Below, piece after piece: positions 5,288 to 5,785 of a DNA stretch of 5,785 nt (its first letter is position 1; every line of letters begins with the position of its first letter). The notes beneath the pieces are model-generated. The model was not told the origin of the DNA, did not search any database, and worked only from the letters and a program-made list of their open reading frames with translations. The translations under genes and the position numbers were made by a program. The stretch covers positions 1 to 5,785 of the forward strand of contig JAQXFF010000235.1 of the NCBI GenBank assembly GCA_029250425.1, read 5' to 3'. Source of the DNA: Candidatus Thalassarchaeaceae archaeon (GTDB lineage Archaea > Thermoplasmatota > Poseidoniia > Poseidoniales > Thalassarchaeaceae).

Positions 5288-5785
5288 AGTTGCTTCATTT
5301 GGATCCCAGCAGGCGACTACATTTCCAGTACCAATGACCGATTGGTAACCATAAATTTCAGCAGGGTAATTCGGCATTCCCATCGCAGCCATCATCCAAG
5401 TGAGCCCACCACCTTCCGTTTCTGCCATGGTTTGTTCAGTGAATTCCGGCATCAAGTCAATGAATTCCTGCATTTTTCCATCCCTCATGAGATCGATGAC
5501 CTTCATGTCCCAAACGTATTGGCTGTGGTTGTAGATATGTTCCCGACTCATGTCTTCAGGCAGGGGTGCCTCGGTCGTGAAATGTCGGTGTGAGAGACTG
5601 TGGCTGGCAATTAGTACGACACGCTTTCCGCTTTCCTCAATCGCCTTCCGGCAAGCGCGTCCAAGTGCTTGGGCTTGTTCGTTCATGACCTCAACCGAAT
5701 AATAGTGACGATTTCGATTACTACTCACCGTGACGATTGGTTTGTCCCAATCCGGATTGAGTAGGTGACATGATGTAATGGTACC
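5270..5785 (-). CDS. LigB-family extradiol dioxygenase, aminophenol dioxygenase beta-like subunit, C-terminal part
   Basis: The frame is open from the right edge of the window to the TGA at 5270-5272, giving 171 visible residues. The N-terminal part, about 130 residues by comparison with the roughly 305-residue family, lies outside. The GTG at 5728 is an internal Val, since in-frame sequence (TSCHLLNPDWDKPIVTV) continues upstream. The protein resembles the catalytic subunit of 2-aminophenol 1,6-dioxygenase, an Fe(II) enzyme that cleaves the ring next to the amino-bearing carbon. SHSLSHRHF (fragment 61-69) carries the histidine expected as catalytic acid/base (H62), and ETEGGGLTWMMAAMG (122-136) holds E122/E124, candidates for the third iron ligand. 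The two iron-binding histidines expected near residues 13 and 62 of the full protein are outside the window. The gene is translationally coupled to the alpha-RidA fusion. Related substrates, such as protocatechuate-type diols or other aromatic amines, cannot be excluded. Confidence 0.8.
   Translation of the reverse strand, partial: GTITSCHLLNPDWDKPIVTVSSNRNRHYYSVEVMNEQAQALGRACRKAIEESGKRVVLIASHSLSHRHFTTEAPLPEDMSREHIYNHSQYVWDMKVIDLMRDGKMQEFIDLMPEFTEQTMAETEGGGLTWMMAAMGMPNYPAEIYGYQSVIGTGNVVACWDPNEATRELVL

Noticed and set aside
5171..5593. 140-codon plus-strand open frame across the two dioxygenase genes
   Set aside because: It is antisense across a clear gene junction, with no supporting motif or ribosome site.
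5270..5728. GTG at 5728 as the start of a short 152-residue protein
   Set aside because: The frame continues upstream to the edge with family-like sequence (SCHLLNPDWDKPIVTV), and a LigB protein this short would lack its iron-binding histidines.

Overview
The window reads as a piece of a prokaryotic chromosome, most likely from a marine archaeon of the Marine Group II/III (Poseidoniia-like) kind. That assignment is an inference. It rests on the style of the first gene (repeated Ig-like domains, one membrane helix, a long Pro-rich tail and a Trp-rich C-terminal motif), the EF-hand on a transporter, and the compact gene layout. No rRNA, tRNA or other taxonomic marker is present, and a marine bacterium cannot be excluded.

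Layout. The plus strand carries one gene, cut by the left edge (2-1084): the C-terminal part of a large surface protein anchored by a single membrane helix. It converges on, and overlaps by 10 bp, a leftward run of four minus-strand genes. In transcription order these are: (i) the C-terminal part of a LigB-family class III extradiol dioxygenase that resembles the catalytic beta subunit of 2-aminophenol 1,6-dioxygenase (cut by the right edge, 5785-5270); (ii) a 524-residue fusion of the matching alpha subunit with a C-terminal RidA/YjgF domain resembling 2-aminomuconate deaminase (5273-3699), joined to (i) by a 4-nt TTGA stop/start overlap; (iii) an APC-superfamily amino acid permease with a C-terminal EF-hand (3645-1957); (iv) panB, ketopantoate hydroxymethyltransferase of CoA synthesis (1893-1075).

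How the genes may work together. Genes (i) and (ii) look like two steps of the modified meta-cleavage route for 2-aminophenol-type compounds: ring cleavage by the alpha/beta dioxygenase, and deamination by a RidA-family enzyme. Here the deaminase is covalently attached to the non-catalytic dioxygenase subunit. The semialdehyde dehydrogenase that normally acts between these steps is not in the window. The permease could bring in an aromatic amino acid or amine substrate, with activity set by cytosolic Ca2+, but its substrate cannot be read from the sequence. panB looks like an ordinary biosynthetic passenger at the end of the run.

The 53-bp gap before the permease contains a perfect 9-3-9 palindrome over a TATA-like stretch, so the permease and panB may have their own regulated promoter. 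No gap between genes is longer than about 65 bp. I saw no mobile elements, CRISPR arrays, tRNAs or rRNAs.
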